Part shown: one piece after another, positions 1-7,407 of the stretch | Numbering within the stretch: position 1 is the stretch's first letter | How the letters are laid out: each line of letters begins with the position of its first letter | Assembly (NCBI GenBank): GCA_003833135.1 | Contig: QZLH01001436.1 | Span: 9,441-20,596, forward strand | Direction of reading: 5' to 3' | Source: Oehlia diaphana | Lineage: Eukaryota; Glomeromycota; Glomeromycetes; Glomerales; Glomeraceae | Length of the DNA: 11,156 nucleotides | Position numbers and translations under genes: made by a program | The notes under the pieces: model-generated | Seen by the model: only the letters and a program-made list of their open reading frames with translations | The model's database searches: none | Told to the model about the DNA's origin: nothing

Positions 1-941
1 CAATTAAATTAATAGAATGTGCAATGCATCACATATTCTCAATCTTTGGATGATTCTCATGTATAATTTTTCATGCATTACGAACATTGGCCGCATTATC
101 AGAAACTACAGCACATATTCGATCTTCATCAATACCTTCTATAACCTTTTCAATTACTGTAACTAGATATTCTGCAGTGTGCGAATTTTCAGACAAATCA
201 GAAAGTTGATAAAGATATTCTTTACGCGATGGAGTTATTTCAATGAAGTTCCAAATTGAACAATGTGTACCAGACATCCAACTATCAAAGGCTAAATTAT
301 AAATTAATATTATATAGTAAGTAAGATTAAATAAAAATGACGTATGATAGCCTATTTAATTTAACAAACCTAACGTTAAATTCATTTCCTTTTCAAGCTC
401 AGAATTAACTTTGAAGTTCACTTGAGCTAATTCACGTTCAAGTAGTTGATTTACTAATACTTCCCTTGTTGGTATATTATACCCGCCCGGCATTAAACTC
501 TTTTATAAAATTGATGAAAAAAGGATGTTCCACTACTCTAAACGCAATTCCGCACGCAATAAAAAATTTAACTAATGCACGATTAATTCATGTACATTTT
601 TGTTTGTTAAGCTCTGTTGAATCATGGTAATCATCCATGTTACTTTGACCTTCAGAGTATTTTCTTTTTTTGGATGACTTGAACTTATCTTGCCGTTCCA
701 TTACTTTAGTCATATACCTTCTAACAACTGCTGCTGGCGCATCTGGACAATAGTTTGAAAGATGCTCTTCGAGCTTTAAAACTTCACTGCGTGACCATGT
801 ATTCTTACAGTACTTGCAGGAGGTGGCAAATTTGCCAGAACCAACAGCTTCTCCTTTATTAATATCTTTCCAAATGCTATTAGGTGGCCAACCTCCTCTA
901 TTTTTCTTTTTAATGGGTGAATCTTCTATGTGATCAGTCAT
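1..941 (-). pseudogene. Degenerate BED-finger hAT-type transposase, 5' part, runs off the left edge
   Basis: Reading leftwards from the ATG at 941, the first 117 codons hold a BED zinc finger: W24, then C42-x2-C45-x14-H60-x4-C65, followed by a basic KKRK cluster (91-94). This is the DNA-binding domain of many hAT transposases. A TGA at 590-588 interrupts the frame, but the same frame continues with hAT-like protein (VEHPFF) until a one-base shift near 483-492. It then runs in another frame to 370. An intron at 369-292 (GTTTGT...TTTAG, 78 nt) joins to an exon with the RNase H-like start (SWMSGTHCS, then VVSDNAANVRNA). Two more TGA codons (73-71, 31-29) break this exon, yet CIAHSINLI follows. 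Three stops and a frameshift make a dead copy. The remaining catalytic domain would lie beyond position 1. Family assignment is confident; subfamily is not. Confidence 0.85.
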
Positions 942-1288
942 TTGAAACAGTTTATTATTAATTTTATTATTAAGAAAATGGAAGAAAGTAAAAGAAACTT
1001 TAGTTCAGTGTTAAAGAAGATGACAGAATTGGGTTTATTAAATGCATGTTACGCATTTTTCTTTAATGAATATAAGCCCCTTAAAAAAAAACTGCAAAAA
1101 CGTGTAATATTATAATATTAATATGGGAGTTAGAAATGAAAATTCTAACACTAGATAAAGCTTAAAAAAACTAAGATGATGGTAAAATATTAAAGTTTAA
1201 TCTTTTATCTGTAGATTATTTGATCATCTAAATTATATTATTAATTGGTGTAACTTGACGTAACTATATGCAAATCTTATGATCAACT
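942..1288. other. Intergenic flank of the hAT remnant; no gene seen
   Basis: AT-rich sequence upstream of the transposase ATG. A short open frame on the plus strand starting inside the BED exon has no family features. A small hairpin (GTTAGAA ... TTCTAAC, 1129-1149) is the only visible structure. I looked for a terminal inverted repeat that would mark the end of the hAT copy and found none that can be paired, since the other end is outside the window. Confidence 0.5.
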
Positions 1289-1405
1289 ATGCCAAAACTA
1301 CGGAGAAACCTACATCAGGAAATTTTTTTAGGCGTAATTTAGTGTAATCTTTCGGAGGTGGTGTAAAATTTCGAAATATTACATTAAAAACGTAATATTA
1401 CAGAA

Positions 1406-1413
1406 GTTTACGC
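1406..1413. repeat. Left 8-bp target-site duplication of the MITE
   Basis: GTTTACGC directly precedes the element and is repeated directly after it (1680-1687). Eight base pairs is the hAT hallmark. The opposite arm of the fold-back carries this octamer only once, which proves which copy is extra. Confidence 0.95.
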
Positions 1414-1679
1414 TAGGGATGGCAACGGTCGGTTATGGTCAGTTATGGTCGGTTATAATCAGTTATAGAAATTTAAACAGTCGGTTATGGTCGGTTAAAA
1501 AATCGGTTAAACGGTCGGTTAAACGGTCGGTTATACCATTTTACTTAAATAATTAGTCAAATGGTCAGTTAAACGGTTAAAAATGGTCGGTCAAATGTTT
1601 AAATGGTCGGTCAAACGGTCAGTTAAATGTGGTTAAACGGTCGGTTAAACGGTTATGATTATAACCGTTGCCATCCCTA
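1414..1679. mobile_element. 266-bp non-autonomous hAT-type MITE
   Basis: The element starts TAGGGATGGCAACGGT and ends with the inverted equivalent (ACCGTTGCCATCCCTA minus one base: ATAACCGTTGCCATCCCTA). The terminal inverted repeat of about 15 bp is flanked by a perfect 8-bp duplication (GTTTACGC), the size made by hAT transposases. The interior has no coding frame. It is built of short directly repeated units of the form GGTC[A/G]GT[T/C]A; I count eleven. Six AAACGG hexamers (1509, 1521, 1571, 1613, 1635, 1647) lie in the right two thirds. It inserted into one arm of the fold-back after that repeat had formed. The BED/hAT remnant at 1-941 is a conceivable relative of its transposase source, but nothing in the window ties the two together. 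Confidence 0.93.
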
Positions 1680-1687
1680 GTTTACGC
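1680..1687. repeat. Right 8-bp target-site duplication of the MITE
   Basis: Second GTTTACGC copy, identical to 1406-1413 and directly abutting the terminal CCATCCCTA. Confidence 0.95.
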
Positions 1688-2128
1688 TCTTAAATTTAAA
1701 TAATTATAGTAATTTAATAATATTTCGCTATCTACTAATCCAATCAAGACGATCTATAGCTCATTGGAATCAGCTCATCAAGACGAATCGAATGGTAGTA
1801 AAATCGCATTTCTACGTTCGATAGAACGCTTTATAGTATGCAACAAAGTTTTATATTAATAGAACGTCATCTATCAAACGTAGAGATGCGATTTTACTAC
1901 CATTCGATTCGTCTTGATGAGCTGATTCCAATGAGCTATAGATCGTCTTGATTGGATCAGTAGATAGCGAAATATTATTAAATTACTATAATTATTTAAA
2001 TTTAAGAGCGTAAACTTCTGTAATATTACGTTTTTAGTGTAATATTTTGAAATTTTACACCACCTCCGAAATATTACACTAAATTATGCCTAAAAAAATT
2101 TCCTGATGTATTATAGAGGTTTTGGCAT

Positions 2129-2244
2129 ATTTTGGCAGTTTCTCAATTTTGACAGGTTTCGCAGTTTTGGCGTTTTGGCGTTTCAGCACTATATAAGAGG
2201 TTTCACCTTTCAGCATTAGGCCAAACAGGTTTCGGCAAGCAACC
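2129..2244. repeat. Short interspersed motif cluster beside the fold-back
   Basis: Contains repeated GTTTTGGC-type units (2164-2171, 2172-2179, with a variant around 2130) and three AGGTTTC units (2154, 2198, 2226). A TATATAAG at 2190-2197 could act as a TATA box on either strand, but no supported gene begins just downstream. This cluster directly abuts the C-terminal end of the FYR-like remnant and may have replaced that gene's 3' end. Confidence 0.4.
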
Positions 2245-2688
2245 TTACCCAATCATTCCAATAAATACTTGCAATTTACCAACTGCTAAAGTAAATGGTT
2301 GAAAGGGAATATCATCTAAAATTTGTTTGTTAATTTCCTTATTATTAAAACCATATATTAATGGACTGGAAAATCTTATTTTTGAACTAAACAATGTATG
2401 GTATAAAAAGTTAATTGCGCCAGAAGGAGTATCATAAACAGAACTTATAATACCATTTGCTTCACAAATATAACCAGGTTGAAAGGCAGCAACTGAAGTT
2501 CCTTTAACTACAGTAATTATAAAGTAAGTATTGTTAAGTGTGACAAGAGTTTTCATTTCTAGACGTATAGGATATAATAGATTATTATGTGACTGCCACT
2601 AGTAACGTCCAAATACTCCAAAATGTAATTCTTCATCCAGTTTTCCTACTTTTATTAATGAAACATCATATTTTTTACACTTGCTCAT
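2245..2688 (-). pseudogene. FYRN/FYRC-like protein remnant, interrupted by TAG
   Basis: The frame opens with ATG at 2688 (MSKCKKYDVS...). It runs 29 codons, meets TAG at 2601-2599, and continues in exactly the same frame to TAA at 2247-2245, giving 148 codons in all. The 45 bp after the stop read as coding (NNLLYPIRLE). The second part has the order TPSGAINFLY, then FSSPLIYGF, then a helix with KQILDDIP. That resembles the FYRN-FYRC pair: a Tyr-Pro-Ile step first, then a Thr-Pro-Ser/Ala-x-x start, a Ser-Gly-Pro-like turn and I-x-x-x-L. FYR domains occur in nuclear, chromatin-associated proteins. The resemblance is by eye and weak enough that another family is possible. The 3' end abuts a repeat cluster and may be truncated. 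An internal ATG (2556) would give a 103-residue product without the first segment. Confidence 0.42.
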
Positions 2689-3053
2689 TGTTATAAATGC
2701 AGTTTTTTAAGGACAGTACTTATAAGAAATGAGAGATTCAAATGTGAAGTAAATTTCATATTGACAATTATCACTGCCGATCATTAATAAATTTATTAAA
2801 TTTTTTATGTTTCATAGGCGATCATGAATTAAAATTGTAAAGTTGATTGAGGAACATTATGGATGAGATAAAATTACTCTTAATCTCTATCTTTACTTCA
2901 TTTGAGTAAATATACATATGATTTGAACCTTTATACGCATTCTGGTATTTTTCCTTTGAATGCATAAACAGTATATTAGGTGAACTATAACTATTTATTT
3001 AGGTTTAATATTCTTATTCTTAATTTATATATAATCGTAATTTTAAGTTTTAG
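2689..3053. other. Intergenic region between two divergent remnants; no gene seen
   Basis: AT-rich, with no open frame of note. The right end (TTTTAAGTTTTAG, ending at 3053) looks like an intron acceptor for the plus-strand remnant that follows, so part of this stretch may be an intron of that gene. A short ATG frame at about 2859 does not join to it in frame. Confidence 0.4.
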
Positions 3054-3397
3054 GCACCTTACCGAACAGTCATAGGAAAATAGAACCAGAAATTATGCAA
3101 TGAATAATGGTTAATATTTACATTGATAGTATTATAAATTCTGGAAAAAATATAAAGGGATTAGAACTTCTCTACAATCGAGCGTTTGTTGGGTCTTTGG
3201 CAGAAGCTGACAAGTTTTCAGCTAACAAAATGGAACAATTTTGGTTGAATTCGCAGAATATTCAACAATCAATAGTCACTGGAAGCGAGTTATTTTCAGG
3301 TGAAATGTTAGGTCTCACCTCTGAAAATGTAGTGATATCAAATTCAATGCTTGATTTACTGGTTAAATACTATTTGGTGACTCATGAAACACTGTGA
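3054..3397 (+). pseudogene. Unrecognised protein-coding remnant
   Basis: From a likely acceptor at 3052-3053, a frame reads PNSHRKIEPEIMQ, meets TGA (3101-3103), and continues from ATG 3107 for 96 codons to TGA 3395-3397. The protein has a normal amino-acid mix rather than the Phe/Ile/Lys/Asn bias of random AT-rich frames (for example FVGSLAEADKFSANKMEQFW and LGLTSENVVISNS), so I believe it is or was coding. After the stop, a frame shifted by one (3397-3447) reads TPVVYKIKIYFMLPLT, which may be the lost continuation. No domain is recognised and I assign no function. Whether a shortened 96-residue product is made cannot be told. Confidence 0.45.
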
Positions 3398-3447
3398 CAC
3401 CTGTCGTCTATAAGATAAAAATTTACTTTATGTTGCCACTGACGTGA

Positions 3448-3821
3448 TGCAAAGTTTGTAAAATAATACTTGGTTAAAATTAAAAGTTAGTACAAAAATC
3501 AAAATTTCTTACCAAATTTCAATTTGCGATAATTCTCTCATATTTCTATAAAAATAATTAATATTGCACTTTTTATTCATAAGAAAAAGGCTAAAAGAAT
3601 GTGTTATGTTTTTAATACAAAGATGAATAAAAATTTTTATTATAAATCTGAACTGCAGAAATTTTATTGAAAACCACTTGTATTTATACATTTTAAGAAA
3701 TTATTTCTATTATCTACTATCTTTTTCTATTAAAGAAATTTAGAAAATTTAAGAAAATAAAAGAAATTTATTATCATGTGACTATTTTGTGACTAAACTA
3801 AACTATAAATAGTATTTATTG
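3448..3821. other. Intergenic, very AT-rich; no gene seen
   Basis: Contains a 60-codon minus-strand frame made of Phe, Ile, Lys, Asn and Tyr codons, as expected by chance in such DNA. No RNA gene, splice pattern or longer repeat was found. Confidence 0.5.
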
Positions 3822-3868
3822 GCTAATTATTTATCCATCAGTTAATTATTTATCCGTTAGTTAATTAT
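3822..3868. repeat. 19-bp tandem repeat, about 2.5 copies
   Basis: Units begin at 3822, 3841 and 3860 with the pattern G[C/T]TAATTATTTATCC followed by four to five variable bases. The third copy is partial. Confidence 0.75.
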
Positions 3869-3903
3869 CAGTTATTACATTTATTACAATACTTGAATTT
3901 TAA

Positions 3904-4320
3904 GAACCAATCGGAGAAGGCCACAAAAATTCAAGGATTATTCCCGTCAAAATGAAACAGTTCGGTAGATGCAGAATTGGTTCAGAGACATTTAGGTCAA
4001 ATATGTCAGCTCATCACGTAAAGAACTTGTATATTTTAGCCAAATTTATAATACAAGACGAAAGCGTTGATTGTTATCCTAGATAAGTTCAATTCTTTTT
4101 TTCCTACAAGGTTGACTTACCATATAGAAAATTGGAACATAATTTAGCATTCATTCGATGGTATTAACCAGCGAATTCTCGTTATTATTTCAGTAGTGAA
4201 GATGATGAAATTTGCAATGTCGAACTTTGGAGTACTGAATTTTACCCTGAAGGTCATGATTGCATAATTTCAATGCATAATATACTCAGTAGATTTGTGC
4301 CAATAAAATATAAAATTTAA
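3904..4320 (+). pseudogene. Conserved-looking C-terminal protein domain with two nonsense codons
   Basis: One plus-strand frame stays in register from 3904 to the final TAA at 4318-4320, with an ATG at 3952. It is interrupted only by TAA at 4084-4086 and at 4165-4167. The translation is clearly protein-like: MSAHHVKNLYILAKFI, then FIRWY just before the second stop, then NVELWSTEFYP and HNILSRFVPIKYKI at the end. Both stops sit where a CAA (Gln) codon would fit. From general knowledge this resembles a domain repeated many times in Rhizophagus genomes, probably in transposon-associated proteins. The RWY / ELW / HNIL order vaguely recalls a BAH-like module, but I cannot confirm either point. The N-terminal part of the parent protein is not recognisable upstream, so this is likely a broken fragment. 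Confidence 0.6.
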
Positions 4321-4666
4321 AAATAACAATAATAAATTTTCATTTTTGTTAGTTAAAATTTGACGAGTTGTTGCTTTTTATTACATAAATTCTTTTTTTT
4401 TGAGTTATACATAAGTGCCACTTGTTCATAATAAATTTCAGAAACTGAATTTTATATAATGATCAGAACTTCAGAAAATCAGAACTTCAGAAGAACTTCA
4501 GTAGAAATTTGGAAAAGAACTTTAGAAATCATATGAATCAAAATTAAGTCAAAATTGAATTCAGATGAATTTTGGCTGAAATTTATTCTGAAACCTAGCT
4601 GAAAGTCACATGTCCAAAATTTCTTATTTTGATCAGTAAATATCTTTTGCATATTTTAGGTAATCA
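4321..4666. other. Intergenic; contains a short AGAACTTCAG repeat
   Basis: No gene seen. The decamer AGAACTTCAG occurs three times (4465-4474, 4481-4490, 4492-4501) at uneven spacing. The rest is featureless AT-rich sequence. Confidence 0.5.
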
Positions 4667-4699
4667 GTCCACATGACTGGTCTAAGCCACAATCGTGAA
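4667..4699. repeat. Diverged third copy of the 37-bp motif
   Basis: Shares CACATGACT and CAATCGTGAA with copy A in the same order, but has about 11 extra bases between them. It lies at the 3' end of the decayed paralogue, so the motif seems to belong to this gene family. The match is short and could be partly chance. Confidence 0.4.
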
Positions 4700-5185
4700 C
4701 CTGAATTTATTGCTTGAAGTGAAGCAAGTAAGACAATATTCCATTCCTATACCATTTGCTATATAATCTATAATTCCCATATTTTTCATCACAAATAGGG
4801 CATGGTGAGTATCATGGCTAAGCAGGTACAAAGTTATAATTATCAATTCCTCTGAAATTATTTCAGAATTTCAAGTATGAGAAGTGCTCTAAGATGGATT
4901 TGATAATTGATTCTGGATCAGATCTGGCTTCAAAAGTGATAGGCCCTTCTTCTTCACATTACTCAAAAAAAGATAAATAGTATACTTTATTTTCTGGCTT
5001 CAAATTTATGAGAAGGCGGACTTTTGATAATTGCCATGGCTCATATCCAGTTTCTTTTTTATATTTTTTGTATAAGCTGGACCAAATCCTATCTGTCAAA
5101 ACACTTGGTAAATCAGTTAATTTGGCATGCCAATCCAGATATTCAAGGTTAATACTTTATCAGATTTGGATATGTTGACTTTTTT
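4667..5185 (-). pseudogene. Decayed 3' part of a paralogue of the neighbouring coiled-coil gene
   Basis: Reading leftwards, coding scraps appear in order but in different frames. They are VNISKSDKVLT (about 5180-5150), LEYLDWHAK to YEPWQLSK (5147-5028), then KSPPSHKFEAR in a shifted frame, then FEARSDPESIIKSILEHFSY (4934-4870), and finally CPICDEKY (CPIC at 4802-4791) ending in stops. At least three frameshifts and several stops separate them, so this is a pseudogene. The Cys-Pro-x-Cys near the C-terminus parallels the CPLC module of the gene at 5292-6804, and both lie on the same strand back to back. That suggests a tandem paralogue, or an older downstream copy, that has decayed. Function unknown. 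Confidence 0.55.
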
Positions 5186-5291
5186 CTATGATTGCAAATC
5201 AATTTAAATTAGGTAATAGTTGACATGAATTAGTTCGGTAAAAAATATTACAATGAAGCATGAGCAAATATAGTATTGTAAAATAATGAGA

Positions 5292-6804
5292 CTATGCAGT
5301 TATCTCAAGTTCACACTGTTCATATTTAATAAAATAGGATCCAGTTTTATATCTACCTTTTATGCTGTCATCATCATCATGATCTAAACTGCATAATGGG
5401 CATGATGTCTCATCAGTATTTCCATAATAATCAAAATTTTCACTACTAAATTCACTATATAAATTAGGATATTGATCTAATGTTTTGCTACAAAAATAGG
5501 ATTGATCATAAGTTGGCTTAGATTGAGATGCTTTTGGAGGAATATATGTATTAGTCAGATTAATTTTTGAAGTTACATGACTCTAATTGTGAAGAATCTT
5601 CACGGTTTCATTGTGTGAACTTGTCACTGAATTCACATGATCTATAATATTTTGTATTTGTGGGTAACTGAGGCTCGAAATAGCATCTGCACTATAAGAG
5701 ACCTGTTTAATTTTCTCTATTCCTAATGTATTGAATAATTTATATAATTTACTAGCTCTAAGGATTTTTTGGCGCAAATTCACATCTGTTATATCAGGTA
5801 AAAGCTGTTTGATTTCTTGATATACCATAGATGTTGCAGTTTTTTTCTTAACTCCATCAGCAACAAAGTTATCAATCATTTTGTTATATTTCTCTATAAA
5901 ATAGCACCAGTATAAAATTGCTTCTTGACCAACCTTAATGGCTTTTCTAAACATGCAAGCTATATTTTGCGCAGTATCTGATGAGCTTGAGTCCTGTTCT
6001 AAAATTTGATCTGATGAAAGAGTGTGCGCAGGTGATGATAACTGTTGCTTTAACTCCTGTTCCACAATTATATTTTTATTCCATGTCACATGACTTCAAT
6101 CGTGAATAATCTTCACGGTTTTCAAGATTACATGCTAATTTGGATGCATTAACTTGCGGTTGCTTTGATAAGACGCAAGATGCTGATCTTATGTTTTCAG
6201 AACTAGCCTCATAAGATTGTGATAAGTCTTACTCGTCTTGCTCTGAAGTTAACATGTCCGTCACCTCAGGAATTTTAGTCACATCCTGAGAAATTACGAG
6301 TACCTCTTGATCTCTCTGCTTCTTTTCCCGCCTCCTCTCTCTAATCTCATTGCTAATGCTTTTCTTATACGCCTCATCTAAGAAATTGACCATTTTCTCA
6401 TCGTTACCATCAAGGTCACTAGGTACTCGTCCTACTTCATTACTGAGTTGGTCTATCACAGAATCGGGTACATCAATAGTTAGTACCGTCACTGCTAGAA
6501 TCGCTTCTTCACCGTTTTGTATCTGGCAAAATGACAATGCCATCCCATCCACTGCTGAATCCTGTTCTAATAATACAAGTCTAGCCTCAAGCTCTCCGAC
6601 TCTAAACTTGAGTTCAGCATTCTCAGAATCACGCCTTGCATTCTCTTCAATAATTTGCTTCAGCCTTGCATTCTCAGCCTCAACCTCAGCAAATATTAGT
6701 AACTTCCCTCTAAGTTCAGGAATCTCAGCATTCTCCTTCCTAAGCTCTGCAATCTCAGTTAAGAGCTTGGCATTTAATTCTCTCAATGAATCAATGGATT
6801 GCAT
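5292..6804 (-). CDS. Coiled-coil protein with C-terminal Cys-Pro-x-Cys module (integrity uncertain)
   Basis: The 5' part (6804-6229) starts MQSIDSLREL. It is a heptad-rich, Glu/Leu/Ala coiled coil for about 100 residues, then a charged stretch (RERRREKKQRD). An ATG at 6882 would add 26 unremarkable residues; I prefer 6804. The frame ends in TAA, but that TAA lies inside GAGTAAGA, a good donor (intron from 6232). An acceptor would be needed before the next coding block at about 6089, where the frame is shifted. That block (to 5586) holds GQEAILYWCYF, then ITDVNLRQKIL and LGIEKIKQVSYSADAISSL, a conserved core of a family expanded in Rhizophagus by my recollection. A TAG (5585-5583) follows. The same frame then runs on through CPLCSLDHDDDD (CPLC at 5402-5391) to a TAG at 5294-5292. 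Either small introns remove the stops or it is a young pseudogene. Function unknown. Confidence 0.5.
5572..5608. repeat. 37-bp direct repeat, copy B
   Basis: Matches 6085-6121 at 32 of 37 positions without gaps. On the minus strand it holds a GTGAAGA-T-TCTTCAC palindrome followed by an in-frame TAG. It sits at the 3' edge of the central exon of the coiled-coil gene. Confidence 0.8.
6085..6121. repeat. 37-bp direct repeat, copy A
   Basis: Same orientation as the copy at 5572-5608 and exactly 513 bp (171 codons) from it. On the minus strand it contains GTGAA-GATTA-TTCAC and a TGA at the same place as the TAG of copy B. It lies at the 5' edge of the central exon. Confidence 0.8.
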
Positions 6805-6882
6805 GTTTGATGATAATTTTTTATATGAGATGGAATAATTCAAAAGTTCGTTAGCATAGATATAACTGAGGCAATGCCTCAT

Positions 6883-7407
6883 CAGAATTCACTGCTTTAT
6901 TGATACAGAAAATAAATTACATGATTCGAAGATACATAGACTTGTTTTACAAAGTGAAATGGCAGTTCTATACTAATAACTACAGACCACACCAGTGCTT
7001 CGTTCGTCTAAATTATCTGTACTAAAATAATATCCTAACATTAACTCTAGCCCAATTTCAAGCATCGATATTCAGGATAGAAAATAGACGTCAGTTATGC
7101 ATAGAACATGCTGAGTCAGAAATAAATTAACAATATTGACTTTACCGAAAGTTTATGTTTTCAGGTCCTCAAAATTTCAGAACAAAAAAAATAGGTATTA
7201 GCTCTGCAAGCTCTGCAAGCTCTGAGTCGCTTCCCCGCAAATGTGAAAAAATATATTTCATCCATATTTTAATTGCGAAATGACTCGTCCGTACTTCAAT
7301 AATTTTGGCCGGTTTCTTTTTCATAATCGGTTTGAAGAGCGCTACTGCGCTTGATTTATTTTTAGTAAAAAAGCCACACTGATTAGTCAAATACGGGGGT
7401 CATTTAA
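6883..7407. other. Upstream region of the coiled-coil gene; no gene seen
   Basis: No convincing coding frame. The minus-strand frame at 7169-7390 includes a 9-bp tandem repeat (GCTCTGCAA, 7201-7224) and shows no domain; I do not call it a gene. A 7-bp palindrome (TGAGGCA-A-TGCCTCA, 6867-6881) just precedes this stretch at the alternative start codon. Confidence 0.45.

Larger units (their letters stand above)
1289..2128. repeat. Giant fold-back (long inverted repeat), left arm split by a MITE
   Basis: The left arm is 1311-1825 and the right arm 1870-2110. With the MITE and one copy of its target duplication removed (274 bp), the left arm is 241 bp, exactly the right arm's length. The two align as inverted copies without a gap; I count 7 mismatches by eye, mostly transitions. 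The loop is 44 nt (1826-1869). A further 10-bp match (ATGCCAAAAC at 1289-1298, its complement at 2119-2128) extends the arms after a short unmatched gap. No coding frame spans it. It could be a fold-back transposon or a duplication in inverted orientation. No clear target duplication is visible outside the arms. A transcript through it would fold into a long double-stranded RNA. Confidence 0.93.

Noticed and set aside
1073..1083. TAAGCCCCTTA-like palindrome as a terminal repeat of the hAT copy
   Set aside because: Too short, and no partner or 8-bp duplication can be seen within the window.
930..1115. Plus-strand open frame of 61 codons
   Set aside because: It overlaps the start of the BED exon on the other strand, is Lys/Phe/Asn-rich and has no domain; likely chance.
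1393..1401. TAATATTAC, identical to the origin nonanucleotide of geminivirus-type replicons, in both fold-back arms
   Set aside because: It is nearly palindromic and easily formed in AT-rich DNA. There is no Rep gene or stem-loop origin around it, and related ATATTAC words recur nearby.
3509..3691. Minus-strand open frame of 60 codons
   Set aside because: Composition (Phe, Ile, Lys, Asn, Tyr) is that of random AT-rich sequence, with no homologous motif.
6350..6838. Plus-strand open frame of 162 codons, Ser-rich
   Set aside because: It is the antisense shadow of the coiled-coil exon; the Glu/Leu/Ala heptads on the minus strand explain the long opposite frame.
7169..7390. Minus-strand open frame of 73 codons containing SELAELAEL
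   Set aside because: The Leu-Ala-Glu run comes from a 9-bp tandem repeat, there is no domain, and it probably lies in a dispersed non-coding repeat.
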